Below, piece after piece: positions 1 to 7,201 of a stretch of DNA of 64,000 bases. A model generated the notes under the pieces. That model ran no database searches and was not told the origin of the DNA. It saw only the letters and a program-made list of their open reading frames with translations. This stretch comes from Oscillospiraceae bacterium (GTDB taxonomy: Bacteria; Bacillota; Clostridia; Oscillospirales; Oscillospiraceae), in assembly GCA_020025305.1 (NCBI GenBank), contig JAHHSG010000005.1, positions 33,468-97,467 on the forward strand, read 5' to 3'. Within the stretch, counting starts at the first letter, position 1. Each line of letters begins with the position of its first letter. The position numbers were made by a program, and so were the translations under genes.

Positions 1-237
1 TAAAACGGCGTACCGGGGCTTGCCCATGGCAAGGAACGCCTGACAGTCCCTCCATTCCGGCTGGGCCAAAAAGGCCACACGAAATCCATCCGCTTCCAAT
101 GTGCGGGCAATCAGGGTGGCACCGAAGCTGGGGTGGTCGATATAGGCATCCGCCGATACCATCAAAAAGTCATAGTAGTACCAGCCTCGCTCCAACATTT
201 CCTCCCGACTCACCGGAAGAAATTCAAATCCTCTCAT
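1..237 (-). CDS. YgiQ-type radical SAM protein, N-terminal part
   Basis: This is the first 79 codons of a gene that runs off the left edge of the window. The translation begins MRGFEFLPVS and contains DAYIDHPSFGATLIARTLEA followed by GFRVAFLAQP. That is the characteristic N-terminal block of YgiQ/UPF0313 radical SAM proteins, which precedes the cluster-binding CxxxCxxC motif (outside the window). The family's substrate is unknown. Its ATG overlaps the stop of the upstream phosphatase-GNAT gene by four bases (ATGA), so the two are probably translationally coupled. Family assignment is by N-terminal similarity only, since the catalytic part cannot be seen. Confidence 0.82.
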   Translation of the reverse strand, partial: MRGFEFLPVSREEMLERGWYYYDFLMVSADAYIDHPSFGATLIARTLEADGFRVAFLAQPEWRDCQAFLAMGKPRYAVL

Positions 238-1280
238 ATTTGATCCTCATATCCGATATATTTTTCTAAAATGTCCCCACCAACAGGGCGGAAACCGTAT
301 TTCTCAAAAAAACCGCGGTATCTATCCTCGCCGCAGCGCAGACGCAGACGTTCACGACCTCGGGCACGGTAAAACTGCACCGCTTGTCCCAAAGGCGGAA
401 GTCCTAAGTTTTGTCCGCGATACTCCGGGGCAATCCAGTACCGACCGATCCAGCCAATCTGTTCCGTTTCAGCCTCCAGCAAGAATTCCACCAAGCCCAT
501 CATCTCGCCGTCCATGACCACGGCCACACCCGGCGTATGGGCTTTTACCTCCACGCCCAGTTTTTCGAGAGCCGCCGCCGCATCCTCGTCGATGGGTCTA
601 TAATCCTCTCCGTTATCAAACAGCTTCTTATCTTTCCACCATTTTTGTCTGCCCAGCGTAGAGAGATTCTCTGCCAGCAGGTGACGATTGTCATCCCGAT
701 AGACCACATGCAGCCGCCCGTTCTCCGCCTCCAGCAGGGAAACAGCGGTATTATCCCCATGGGGCGTAGTCCCCAACTCCTGCAAGGACAGTCCCTGCAG
801 CGTACCGAGGGTGATACGCAGTGCAGCGCCGTGGCTCACCACTGCCACCGTTTTCCCCTCATTTCCCGCCGCGATTTTTTTAAGCTCCGCCATCATGCGA
901 TCCCGTACATGGGCCGCCGGCTCACCGCCCTCCACCTGCCATTGAGACAAATCCCAGTTAAAGTTATACATCTGCTCCGGGTCATGGGTGGTTAGATCCT
1001 GCCAGGTGCGTCCCTCCCATCTGCCCATATCCACTTCCCGCAGTTCCCGTCGCTGCTGCAGCGGCAATTGCTTCGGCCCGTAAATAGCCTTGGCGGTGGT
1101 ACGGGCACGAAAAAGATCACTGCTGTAGACAGCATCTACAGGAATGTGGGCAAAGCGCTTTTGCAGTGCGGCAATCTGCCGATACCCGCGCTGCGTAATA
1201 AGTCCGTCATAGTGTCCTTGCGCAATGCGGTAGACGTTTCCCTCCGCCTCAGCATGGCGTACCAGATAGATTTTTGTCAT
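234..1280 (-). CDS. Histidine phosphatase - GNAT acetyltransferase fusion
   Basis: A 348-residue two-domain protein. Residues 1-205 form a phosphoglycerate-mutase-like histidine phosphatase: the RHG motif is LVRHAEAEGN (catalytic His9), YSSDLFRARTTA follows, and the second His lies in VVSHGAALRI near residue 150. Residues about 245-345 look like a GNAT N-acetyltransferase, with IGRYWIAPEYRGQNLG matching the acetyl-CoA-binding R/Q-x-x-G-x-G/A loop loosely and FFEKYGFRPV as the typical end. Stand-alone alpha-ribazole or phosphoglycerate phosphatases are about 200 residues, so this is a genuine fusion in one open frame with no sign of a sequencing break. The start has a good site (AAAGGAGCAAAGGA). 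It lies 12 bp after the OMP-decarboxylase-like gene and overlaps the YgiQ-like gene. Substrates of both domains are unknown. Confidence 0.86.
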   Translation of the reverse strand: MTKIYLVRHAEAEGNVYRIAQGHYDGLITQRGYRQIAALQKRFAHIPVDAVYSSDLFRARTTAKAIYGPKQLPLQQRRELREVDMGRWEGRTWQDLTTHDPEQMYNFNWDLSQWQVEGGEPAAHVRDRMMAELKKIAAGNEGKTVAVVSHGAALRITLGTLQGLSLQELGTTPHGDNTAVSLLEAENGRLHVVYRDDNRHLLAENLSTLGRQKWWKDKKLFDNGEDYRPIDEDAAAALEKLGVEVKAHTPGVAVVMDGEMMGLVEFLLEAETEQIGWIGRYWIAPEYRGQNLGLPPLGQAVQFYRARGRERLRLRCGEDRYRGFFEKYGFRPVGGDILEKYIGYEDQI

Positions 1281-1292
1281 TCCTTTGCTCCT

Positions 1293-2057
1293 TTACAGCA
1301 CCGTAATCCACTGCTTCAAGCCCTTCACGGCAGCATCAATAGCCGCCGCCGGATTCTCGACATATTGAATCTTCTCGTCCACCAACAGGGCCTTGCGTCC
1401 ATAATCGTCAAAGGCATAGCTGGCAGTCTCGTAGTCGGCATTGGTCACGATCAAAAAGACATCCTCCAGACGGTGGCGCACTTCCCGGATATCCAGAGAG
1501 TAGCCTGTCTCAATGACGGCGCCAGCGCCGCGGCGATCCATCTGATCGCCTACCGCCAGATAGAGACGACGATCTCCGCCCACAAGGTTTTGCACCTGGC
1601 CGCTGCCGCTCCCCACCGTACGCAGCAGGGCAAATGCGCCTTTATCCTCGTCCGTTGGCAGCCCATCACTGCCCTCATAGGGCAGCACCGCCACTGCATC
1701 AGCAGCGGGAACAGTCGCCAGCCACGCATCCGGGTCAGCGCGGCAGTCCAAAATCACGTAAAGCCCGCTGTCATGCGCCGCAGAGGCCAGATCGGCAAGG
1801 ACATCCATACCCATGGCACCGCAGCAAAGATAGGGTGCAGTGCGAAGATAAACGGCAGGCAGGCGCTCTGCCGCCGCATCAATCAGCTGGCAGCCCCAGT
1901 CGCGATAACTTTCGCAAAGAACCCTGCATTGATCGCCATATGCCTCTGTAAAACGATGCAAAATCGTCTCAGGCACATGCGCTGCAGACGGGCAAAGGCC
2001 AAGGGCTAACGGCGTTTTCTTTTGCCGTATTTTTTGCTGTAATCGTTCTATAGACAT
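1293..2057 (-). CDS. Orotidine-5'-phosphate decarboxylase-like protein lacking the catalytic Lys/Asp
   Basis: A 254-residue predicted TIM barrel that follows the PyrF subfamily-2 pattern along its length: ALGLCPSAAHVPETIL at the start, ADAVAVLPYEGSDGL where PyrF has DAVTVNPYxGxD, KGAFALLRTVGSGSGQVQNL where PyrF has KGvFvLxRTSNxxxxxxQ, and a late RRGAGAVIETGY segment. The catalytic D-x-K-x-x-D tetrad segment of true decarboxylases is replaced by ILDCRADPDAW, so the active-site lysine is absent. It is therefore unlikely to decarboxylate OMP and may be a regulatory or repurposed paralogue. The ATG has AAGGAG seven bases upstream. First gene of the operon with the phosphatase-GNAT fusion. The pyrF relationship is read by eye and should be confirmed by profile search. 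Confidence 0.7.
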   Translation of the reverse strand: MSIERLQQKIRQKKTPLALGLCPSAAHVPETILHRFTEAYGDQCRVLCESYRDWGCQLIDAAAERLPAVYLRTAPYLCCGAMGMDVLADLASAAHDSGLYVILDCRADPDAWLATVPAADAVAVLPYEGSDGLPTDEDKGAFALLRTVGSGSGQVQNLVGGDRRLYLAVGDQMDRRGAGAVIETGYSLDIREVRHRLEDVFLIVTNADYETASYAFDDYGRKALLVDEKIQYVENPAAAIDAAVKGLKQWITVL

Positions 2058-2190
2058 GGAATGACTCCTTTATCTTATGTTATTTGATTTATTATAAACG
2101 TTTCTCCTATTTTTGGCAATGTGTTCTCCGGTTTTTTCCGCGTTCAGTGGACATACTATCTTCGTCGCAGGAAAAAAGGAGTGATCAAAG

Positions 2191-2370
2191 ATGTGTCATA
2201 CCGGTTCATTTATGTGCGGTATTTGTATTGGCCTGACGGTCGGTGCATGTGTGTGTCTGATGGCTGACCCTCAGCTGCGCCCCAGTAAACATGCGGTGGA
2301 AAAAACCATGCGTAAAGTGGGCAAATCCGTGGACTCAGCCATTGAAAATGTGACGGACATGATGGAGTAA
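2191..2370 (+). CDS. Small membrane protein, 59 residues (YtxH-like)
   Basis: A short gene starting MCHTGSFMCGICIGLTVGAC. A good ribosome binding site (AAAAAAGGAG) lies 8-10 bases upstream. One N-terminal hydrophobic helix (about residues 6-25, Cys- and Gly-rich) is followed by an amphipathic, Lys-rich tail, KTMRKVGKSVDSAIENV. This is the layout of YtxH-like small envelope proteins seen in Clostridia, but no function is assigned. A strong GC hairpin follows 23 bp after the stop. Confidence 0.6.
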   Translation: MCHTGSFMCGICIGLTVGACVCLMADPQLRPSKHAVEKTMRKVGKSVDSAIENVTDMME

Positions 2371-2393
2371 GACACTCCGGGCATCGCAACGAC

Positions 2394-2425
2394 AGAGGGG
2401 GAGCGGCAAACGCCGCTCCCCCTCT
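2394..2425 (+). terminator. GC-rich hairpin after the small membrane protein
   Basis: A perfect 14-bp stem (AGAGGGGGAGCGGC and its complement) closes an AAAC loop. No T-tract follows on either strand, so it is a terminator-like or mRNA-stabilising 3' hairpin rather than a textbook terminator. Confidence 0.55.
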
Positions 2426-2492
2426 GCTGCTCACCCATGGATCGACCACAAAACCACACGGCAAAATTTTCAGACAAAATCTATGTTTTTCC

Positions 2493-2520
2493 TTGACAAG
2501 CAGAATTTCTCTGATATAAT
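2493..2520 (+). promoter_or_regulatory. Sigma-A promoter of tRNA-Ser
   Basis: Consensus TTGACA (2493-2498) and TATAAT (2515-2520) with a 16-bp spacer, about 32 bp ahead of the mature tRNA. Confidence 0.82.
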
Positions 2521-2552
2521 AATCAATGCTGCATGAATTAGCAGGATATTAT

Positions 2553-2644
2553 GGAGTAGTATCGAAGTGGTCATAACGAGCACGATTGGAAATCGTGTTG
2601 TCGCCAAAAGCGGCACGAGGGTTCAAATCCCTCCTACTCCGCCA
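2553..2644 (+). tRNA. tRNA-Ser (anticodon GGA)
   Basis: A 92-nt class II tRNA. The acceptor stem is GGAGTAG/CTACTCC. The anticodon stem is CACGA/TCGTG around the loop TTGGAAA (anticodon GGA), and there is a long variable arm (TTGTCGCCAAAAGCGGCACGA). The T arm is GGGTTCAAATCCC. Discriminator G and the CCA end are encoded (2641-2644). The long variable arm with the GGA anticodon fits serine, reading UCC/UCU. Confidence 0.97.
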
Positions 2645-2651
2645 GAAAAAA

Positions 2652-2713
2652 CCGAAACACTTTTGATGTCAAGGCGAAAAGCCTTAGAGGATCAAGGTGT
2701 TTCGGCTTTTTTT
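2652..2713 (+). terminator. Terminator of tRNA-Ser
   Basis: CCGAAACAC (2652-2660) pairs with GTGTTTCGG (2697-2705), followed by a seven-T run. The loop carries a second small hairpin, AAGGC-GAAAA-GCCTT (2671-2685). Confidence 0.75.
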
Positions 2714-2956
2714 ATGCCGAAAATCACGCTCTTTCTGAAATATTTTGAATGACAGAATCCGGCAAATGAGGATTTTCAGCCATACGTCCCCGGATATCCA
2801 GAAAAAGAGCAGGATGGGAACTATTCTCCTGCGGAAAAAATATTTGAATGCTTTTGGAATGGTTGGGATACCGCACAGGGCGGTGATCAGAAAGAGACCC
2901 TCCCAAAAGCTGCGCTCTGGCATGCCTCTTCCAAACTTGCAGCACCCATCAGCTTC
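2714..2956. other. Intergenic stretch without a convincing gene
   Basis: Between the tRNA terminator and the next promoter I see short open frames on both strands but none with a convincing ribosome binding site, codon pattern or recognisable motif. It may be a decayed or repeated intergenic element. A single window cannot show copy number. Confidence 0.4.
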
Positions 2957-2985
2957 TTGACATGCTATCCTTTTTTCGGTACAAT
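2957..2985 (+). promoter_or_regulatory. Promoter ahead of the CNNM/CorC transporter leader
   Basis: TTGACA (2957-2962), 17-bp spacer, TACAAT (2980-2985). Transcription would start near 2992, giving a leader of about 200 nt before the transporter start at 3193. Confidence 0.72.
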
Positions 2986-3031
2986 AAGCAAGATTAATTA
3001 GAATTCCAAATAAATTACAGAAAAGAGAAGG

Positions 3032-3133
3032 ATGGTGATGGTATCAATGGACAGCTCAGGTAGTGACGATTGTACCCCTTGGCCTATAGTTTGGTTTGCC
3101 TGTGACTTGCTTGCACTCGTTTTGCGGGAATAA
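3032..3133 (+). CDS. Possible 33-codon upstream ORF (leader peptide)
   Basis: A small open frame in the long leader, starting MVMVSMDSSGSDD and ending LLALVLRE. GAGAAGG sits just before the start and fits the in-frame third-codon ATG (3038) best. It ends 59 bp before the transporter ATG. Leader ORFs regulate some Mg2+ transporters elsewhere (mgtL, corL), but there is no sequence similarity to those, so its reality is uncertain. Confidence 0.28.
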   Translation: MVMVSMDSSGSDDCTPWPIVWFACDLLALVLRE

Positions 3134-3192
3134 GTATGGCACTTTGTTCCCTGCTTACAAACCATTCTATATTTTCACAAGGAGATTACATT

Positions 3193-4437
3193 ATGCTAAC
3201 TAGTATCGTTGCTATGATCATATGCGTTATTTTATCTGCCTACTTTTCCGCTACTGAGACTGCTTTTTCGTCTTTGAATAAGACCCGAATTAAAACTCTG
3301 GCTGAGAGCGGAAACCGCAAGGCGATATTAACGCTGGAGTTATCCGGAAATTATGATCGCTTGATTTCCACCATTCTCATCGGAAACAACATTGTCAACA
3401 TCGCAGTGGCTTCTATCGGTACGCTGCTGTTTGTCGAGTTGCTCGATCCGGAATTAGGTGCGCCGATATCCACTGTTGTGGTCACAATTGTTGTGTTGAT
3501 TTTCGGCGAAATCACTCCCAAAAGCATTGCCAAAGACCATCCCGAGAAATTCGCAATGTTTTCCGCACCGCTTCTGCGCATTCTGATTTATGTGTTGATG
3601 CCATTAAATTTTCTTTTTGAACATTGGAAGAAATTTGTGGGAAAACTTTTCCGCGTCAAAGAAGATCATAAGATGTCCCAGGAAGAACTGCTGATGCTTC
3701 TCAATGAGGTGGAACAAGAGGGATGTATTGGTGAGAGCGAAGGAAAGCTGCTGAGAAGTGCAGTGGAATTTGGTGAACTGGAAGCACAGGATATTCTCAC
3801 ACACCGAGTAGATTTGGAGGGAATTGAGCTCCATGCTTCCAAAGAGGAAATTGCAAAACGCTTTGAAGCGTCCCACTATTCTCGTCTGTTGGTGTATGAG
3901 GATACCATTGACAAAATTGTAGGCATCCTGCACCAAAAGGATTTCTATGTAGGGACCGGTATCACCTCCGCCGCTGTAGCTGAGATCATGTCCGCACCTG
4001 TCTTTGTGTATCAAACCGAGAAGATTGATGCTCTGCTGCAAAAAATGCGAGCAGCCAGAACACATATTGTCATCGTCATCGACGAATACGGCGGCGTTGC
4101 CGGCATTGTGACAATGGAGGACATTCTGGAAGAGCTGGTAGGCGATATTTGGGATGAGCACGACGAAATCGAAGAGTCCATTCTGCCGGGAGAGGGTCAT
4201 ACCTACACGGTGGACTGCCGGATTTCTCTGGACGATTTCTGTGATTTCTTCCATGTCAAAGCCGATTCGGAATGTGTGTCCCTGGGCGGCTGGATCATGC
4301 AGTATATGGGCTGTATCCCCAATGAAGGCGATCAATTTGATTTCAAAAACTTGACCATCACCATTGCCGAAACCAATGATCATCGGATTGTTCGTGTCTA
4401 CGTCGATGTGCAGGAAAACAAGGAAGCCAAACAGTAA
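3193..4437 (+). CDS. CNNM/CBS/CorC-type (HlyC) ion transporter
   Basis: A 414-residue membrane protein of the CNNM (DUF21)-CBS-CorC family, linked to Mg2+/Co2+ or Na+ exchange at the cytoplasmic membrane. Residues 1-170 contain the DUF21 membrane region with [20 protein letters not shown] and [20 protein letters not shown]. Residues about 195-320 hold the CBS pair ([11 protein letters not shown] and [30 protein letters not shown]). The C-terminal CorC/HlyC domain ends in [11 protein letters not shown] chose the ATG at 3193 because AAGGAG lies eight bases upstream and it starts with a hydrophobic helix ([15 protein letters not shown]). An in-frame ATG 57 bases earlier lacks a binding site. It is transcribed from a promoter about 200 bp upstream through a leader that may be regulatory. 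Confidence 0.9.
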   Translation: MLTSIVAMIICVILSAYFSATETAFSSLNKTRIKTLAESGNRKAILTLELSGNYDRLISTILIGNNIVNIAVASIGTLLFVELLDPELGAPISTVVVTIVVLIFGEITPKSIAKDHPEKFAMFSAPLLRILIYVLMPLNFLFEHWKKFVGKLFRVKEDHKMSQEELLMLLNEVEQEGCIGESEGKLLRSAVEFGELEAQDILTHRVDLEGIELHASKEEIAKRFEASHYSRLLVYEDTIDKIVGILHQKDFYVGTGITSAAVAEIMSAPVFVYQTEKIDALLQKMRAARTHIVIVIDEYGGVAGIVTMEDILEELVGDIWDEHDEIEESILPGEGHTYTVDCRISLDDFCDFFHVKADSECVSLGGWIMQYMGCIPNEGDQFDFKNLTITIAETNDHRIVRVYVDVQENKEAKQ

Positions 4438-4560
4438 ACGCTTCCCCTCAAAAATCTTCGCTGCACGCCATATGTTATGAGTTTCCTTTTCCCCGGCTGA
4501 CAATTGCCGATTAAGCCTCTTTCGCCTGTTGGAGGCACAGACGCTCTGCTGATACCTGCA

Positions 4561-4598
4561 AAAAGCAGCCCTCAAAAGAGGGCTGCTTTTCTTTTTTT
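4561..4598 (+). terminator. Terminator of the CNNM transporter gene
   Basis: AAAAGCAGCCCTC, loop AAAA, and the complementary arm, then CTTTTTTT. The rest of the 4438-4785 gap shows no gene. A weak TTGAAT/TATGTT promoter with 17-bp spacing occurs near 4684-4712, upstream of the next gene. Confidence 0.87.
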
Positions 4599-4785
4599 GC
4601 CACCTTGTCTCACGATTTAGCGGTAACGTCCCGGCGCAAGCTCCGTCAATATGTCTTACATTTTTGTCACTTTTTCATTTTTTATGTTGAATTTCTCCCT
4701 GCTTCATGTTATGTTAAGGAAGTATTAATGCCACTCAACGGAATATTTCCGCCGCACTGCGGCTGCGTTTAAATAGGAATCGCCT

Positions 4786-5595
4786 ATGAAATCTTTTTCT
4801 TTTCTATTAGAGAATTTCTTCACACATAAAGATTTTCTGCCGCCGGCCGAACAGATGCCAGGCACGCTTTTCACGCCTCTGCACTTCCTCTTTGCCTCTG
4901 TTCTGCTGGTGCTTGTCATTTCCAGCGCCATATATGTGGCAAAGCGCCCCCACATCATTCGCCCCATATTTACCGTGCTCTGGATCACGCTGGTGGTGTT
5001 GGAAGTAGTAATCGTCACATGGGAGAGTGTCTGTGCCCGAAACCCCGGTTTTGACATGCAGACCAACCTCTCCCTCTATCCCTGCAGCATTTTTATGTTT
5101 GTGATGCCCTTTGCCATTTGGGGCCGCGGCATTTGGAAACAGATGGCCTGCGGCTATGTATTCACGCTGGGGCTTTTGGGTGCTGCCATCAACTTTTTCT
5201 ATCCGGCCCTCCGCCTGTCGGAATACTCCTGCATCTCCTTTGCAGGCTTCCACACCTTTTTCTATCACGGTGCCATGCTATTCACCTTTTTGGTAATGCT
5301 CCTATCTCATTACCACGCCTATCACGCCGAGCATTGGTGGGATCTCTTCCTCCCCTGCACCGCATCACTGCTGGTCTCCATCCCCGCCAACATCATTAAC
5401 TATTCCCCGATCCATGCCGATTATATGTTCTTCCGCGGACATTTCCCTCTGCTCATGGCCTTATTCCCGAATGCTCCGGACTGGGTCGTAACAGTGGTGC
5501 TCTATGCCCTCTACATCTTTATCCCAGCCCTTTTCTATCTGCCGTCTTATCTCATCCACCTGCGGCAAAGGAAATGCGAAACCGTATTGGCATAA
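4786..5595 (+). CDS. YwaF/TMEM164-like membrane protein
   Basis: A 269-residue integral membrane protein with about seven hydrophobic segments, resembling the YwaF (TIGR02206) family related to TMEM164. Recognisable traits are a long N-terminal loop before the first helix (LFTPLHFLFASVLLVLVI), the NLSLYPCSIFMFVMP segment with a conserved Cys/Pro, FHTFFYHGAMLFTFLVML, and NIINYSPIHADYMFFRGHFP near the end. The function of bacterial members is unknown. Monocistronic between two terminators. Confidence 0.78.
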   Translation: MKSFSFLLENFFTHKDFLPPAEQMPGTLFTPLHFLFASVLLVLVISSAIYVAKRPHIIRPIFTVLWITLVVLEVVIVTWESVCARNPGFDMQTNLSLYPCSIFMFVMPFAIWGRGIWKQMACGYVFTLGLLGAAINFFYPALRLSEYSCISFAGFHTFFYHGAMLFTFLVMLLSHYHAYHAEHWWDLFLPCTASLLVSIPANIINYSPIHADYMFFRGHFPLLMALFPNAPDWVVTVVLYALYIFIPALFYLPSYLIHLRQRKCETVLA

Positions 5596-5615
5596 ACAGT
5601 AACATCACGTAGGCA

Positions 5616-5650
5616 GACCCCGCTGCAGTATACCGCAGCGGGGTCTTTTT
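5616..5650 (+). terminator. Terminator after the YwaF-like gene
   Basis: GACCCCGCTGC pairs with GCAGCGGGGTC around an 8-nt loop, followed by TTTTT. It lies between convergent genes. Confidence 0.85.
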
Positions 5651-5663
5651 ATAACCTCTTCCC

Positions 5664-6326
5664 TTATTCGTTGGCTAACTTCTCCAGCTTTTTCCGATCG
5701 GTGATCTCCACCGTACCGCGCGTCAGCCGCACCCAGCCCTCGTTCTGGAAGTATCGCAGCATCCGGGTTACCACCTCACGGGCGGTGCCCATATGCTTAC
5801 CAATGGTCTCATGGGTCACCTTGATCGTCTCACTGCCCTCCAGCGCCGTCTCCTCCAGCAAAAAAGCCGCTAATCTCTTATCAAAGCTTTTCCACATGAT
5901 CTGCTCGATCAGCCACATCACCTCGGAAAAACGGGCCGCCATAATCTCATTGGTATAGTTGGCCAACGGTGCAGACTCCTCCATCACGGATTTATATGTA
6001 TCCGGCGGGATCACCCAGAATTCCGTGTCCTTCTCTGCCTCAATGGTGATGTCAAACTGAATGCTCCGCATCATGCAGGAAGCAGAGAAAAGGCAGATAT
6101 CCATCTCGAAGAGGCGATAGAGCGTGATTTCCCGCCCCTCCTCTGACATGATGTAAGCCCGCAGCTGTCCGGAGTGGATCAACAACAGCCCCACGCAGTC
6201 CAGCGAACCATTATGGATCACCGTCCCCTTGGGCACCTTGCGGTACATGGCCGAGTTCTCAATCTTCTCCTGCTGTTGGGCCGTGAGCTGCTTCCATATC
6301 GGAAAATATTCTGCAATAGTACTCAT
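5664..6326 (-). CDS. Crp/Fnr-family transcriptional regulator
   Basis: A 220-residue regulator. The N-terminal cyclic-nucleotide-binding-type beta-roll spans about residues 20-140 (LLIHSGQLRAYIMSEEGREITLYRLFEMDICLFSASCMM). The C-terminal winged helix (about 145-215) has recognition region ETIGKHMGTAREVVTRMLRYFQNEGWVRL. The effector is not evident. The RExxL cAMP pocket is not seen, and the cysteines (CVGLLL, CLFSASC) do not form a clear FNR cluster, although redox sensing is possible. It is divergent from the DUF134-NifX-MinD operon. Palindromes TTGACATATGTCAA and TGGCATATGTCA in the shared region are good candidates for its operator. Confidence 0.88.
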   Translation of the reverse strand: MSTIAEYFPIWKQLTAQQQEKIENSAMYRKVPKGTVIHNGSLDCVGLLLIHSGQLRAYIMSEEGREITLYRLFEMDICLFSASCMMRSIQFDITIEAEKDTEFWVIPPDTYKSVMEESAPLANYTNEIMAARFSEVMWLIEQIMWKSFDKRLAAFLLEETALEGSETIKVTHETIGKHMGTAREVVTRMLRYFQNEGWVRLTRGTVEITDRKKLEKLANE

Positions 6327-6362
6327 CTTCTCCGCCCCCTTTTCTCTTGCAGTATAGAATAA

Positions 6363-6396
6363 TCTTGTCCTAATGTCAATCTTGTCCTAATGTCAA
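6363..6396. repeat. Perfect 17-bp tandem duplication in a divergent promoter region
   Basis: TCTTGTCCTAATGTCAA occurs twice head to tail (6363-6379 and 6380-6396), just upstream of the start of the Crp/Fnr gene and 9 bp before the -35/operator of the opposite operon. It includes the half-site-like TGTCAA. Confidence 0.9.
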
Positions 6397-6404
6397 CAAA
6401 GTAT

Positions 6405-6433
6405 TTGACATATGTCAATTATAGAGATATACT
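6405..6433 (+). promoter_or_regulatory. Promoter with an operator palindrome over the -35 box
   Basis: TTGACA (6405-6410), 17-bp spacer, TATACT (6428-6433). The -35 box is the left half of the perfect palindrome TTGACATATGTCAA (6405-6418), an arrangement that suits repression, or redox- or effector-dependent control by a dimeric Crp/Fnr-type protein. Confidence 0.68.
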
Positions 6434-6444
6434 ACAATTGAAAA

Positions 6445-6456
6445 TGGCATATGTCA
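6445..6456 (+). promoter_or_regulatory. Second copy of the operator-like palindrome
   Basis: TGGCATATGTCA shares the CATATGTC core of the first palindrome with one unpaired position. It is centred 39 bp downstream, just after the predicted transcription start. Two boxes flanking a promoter suggest cooperative or looping control. Confidence 0.45.
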
Positions 6457-6479
6457 TAAATAGCAAGGAGGTGTGCACG

Positions 6480-6854
6480 TTGCCGAGACCGAGAAAATGC
6501 CGCCGCGTGTGCCGTATGCCCCACAACACGGCGTTTATCCCTGTCAACAGCGCTCAGGCGAACCGCACCGTGGTTTTAACAGTGGACGAGTATGAGACAC
6601 TGCGTCTCATTGATAAAGTGGGACTTTCACAGGAAGAGTGCGGCAGCTATATGAGCATCGCCCGCACCACGGTACAGCAGATTTACACTGTAGCCAGAAA
6701 AAAGGTAGCCGATGCGCTGGTGGATGGGCTTCCCCTGCGCATTGAGGGCGGTAACTATCAGCTGTGTGAGAAGCCGGCAGAACACTGCACCTGCGGCTGC
6801 TGCCTGAGAAATCGTCAAGCACAAACGAAACCAGAACAGGAGGCTATCAAATGA
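6480..6854 (+). CDS. DUF134 (UPF0251) predicted DNA-binding protein
   Basis: A 124-residue protein of the DUF134 family. It starts MPRPRKCRRVCRMP, which is the family signature, and continues with VVLTVDEYETLRLIDKVGLSQEECGSYMSIARTTVQQIYTVARKKVADAL, a sigma-70-region-4-like helix-turn-helix. A Cys-rich tail (CEKPAEHCTCGCC) suggests metal or cluster binding. I use the TTG at 6480 because AAGGAGG sits eight bases upstream and the family N-terminus begins exactly there. First gene of the NifX/MinD operon and likely its local regulator. Its stop overlaps the next ATG (ATGA). Confidence 0.86.
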   Translation: MPRPRKCRRVCRMPHNTAFIPVNSAQANRTVVLTVDEYETLRLIDKVGLSQEECGSYMSIARTTVQQIYTVARKKVADALVDGLPLRIEGGNYQLCEKPAEHCTCGCCLRNRQAQTKPEQEAIK

Positions 6855-7201
6855 AGATTGCAATTCCTTTAGACGAAAATAGGAAGGACGTGTGTGTCAC
6901 CTTCGGACGCGCCCCCTACTTTCTCTTTGCCAAAGACGGCAAGCAGGAGATTTTGGATAACCCGGCAGCGCAGGTACAAGGCGGTGCCGGAATCAAGGCA
7001 GCGCAGTTTATCGTAGATCAGGGCGCCGAAGTGCTCCTCACCGTCCGGTGCGGTCAGAACGCCAATGAGGTTTTTCAGGCCGCCGGATTGAAGGTCTATC
7101 AGACGCAGGGTACGAATGCCCTTGAAAACGTGTCCGCCTTTATGGAGGGGAAACTTGCGGAGTTAACGCACTTCCACGCAGGTTTCCACGGCCTTCAATG
7201 A
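6851..7201 (+). CDS. NifX/NifB-type Mo-Fe cluster-binding domain protein
   Basis: A 116-residue protein of the dinitrogenase iron-molybdenum cofactor-binding (NifX/NifY/NafY) fold. It starts MKIAIPLDENRKDVCVTFGRAPYFLF, and the middle reads GGAGIKAAQFIVDQGAEVLLTVRCGQNANEVFQAAGLKVY, the usual G-A-x-x-L-I-T-x-x-x-G-P-N-A-F segment. Small proteins of this fold bind metal-sulfur clusters and include the orange protein (ORP) of Desulfovibrio. No nif genes are visible here, so a nitrogen-fixation role is unlikely. Four-base overlaps with both neighbours indicate tight co-translation. Confidence 0.82.
   Translation: MKIAIPLDENRKDVCVTFGRAPYFLFAKDGKQEILDNPAAQVQGGAGIKAAQFIVDQGAEVLLTVRCGQNANEVFQAAGLKVYQTQGTNALENVSAFMEGKLAELTHFHAGFHGLQ

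Noticed and set aside
2684..2923. Minus-strand frame of 79 codons after the tRNA
   Set aside because: Runs into the tRNA terminator, lacks a ribosome binding site and known motifs; could be a relic of a repeated intergenic element but unsupported here.
2992..3192. M-box or yybP-ykoY type metal riboswitch before the CNNM gene
   Set aside because: Conserved blocks of either class are not found in the leader.
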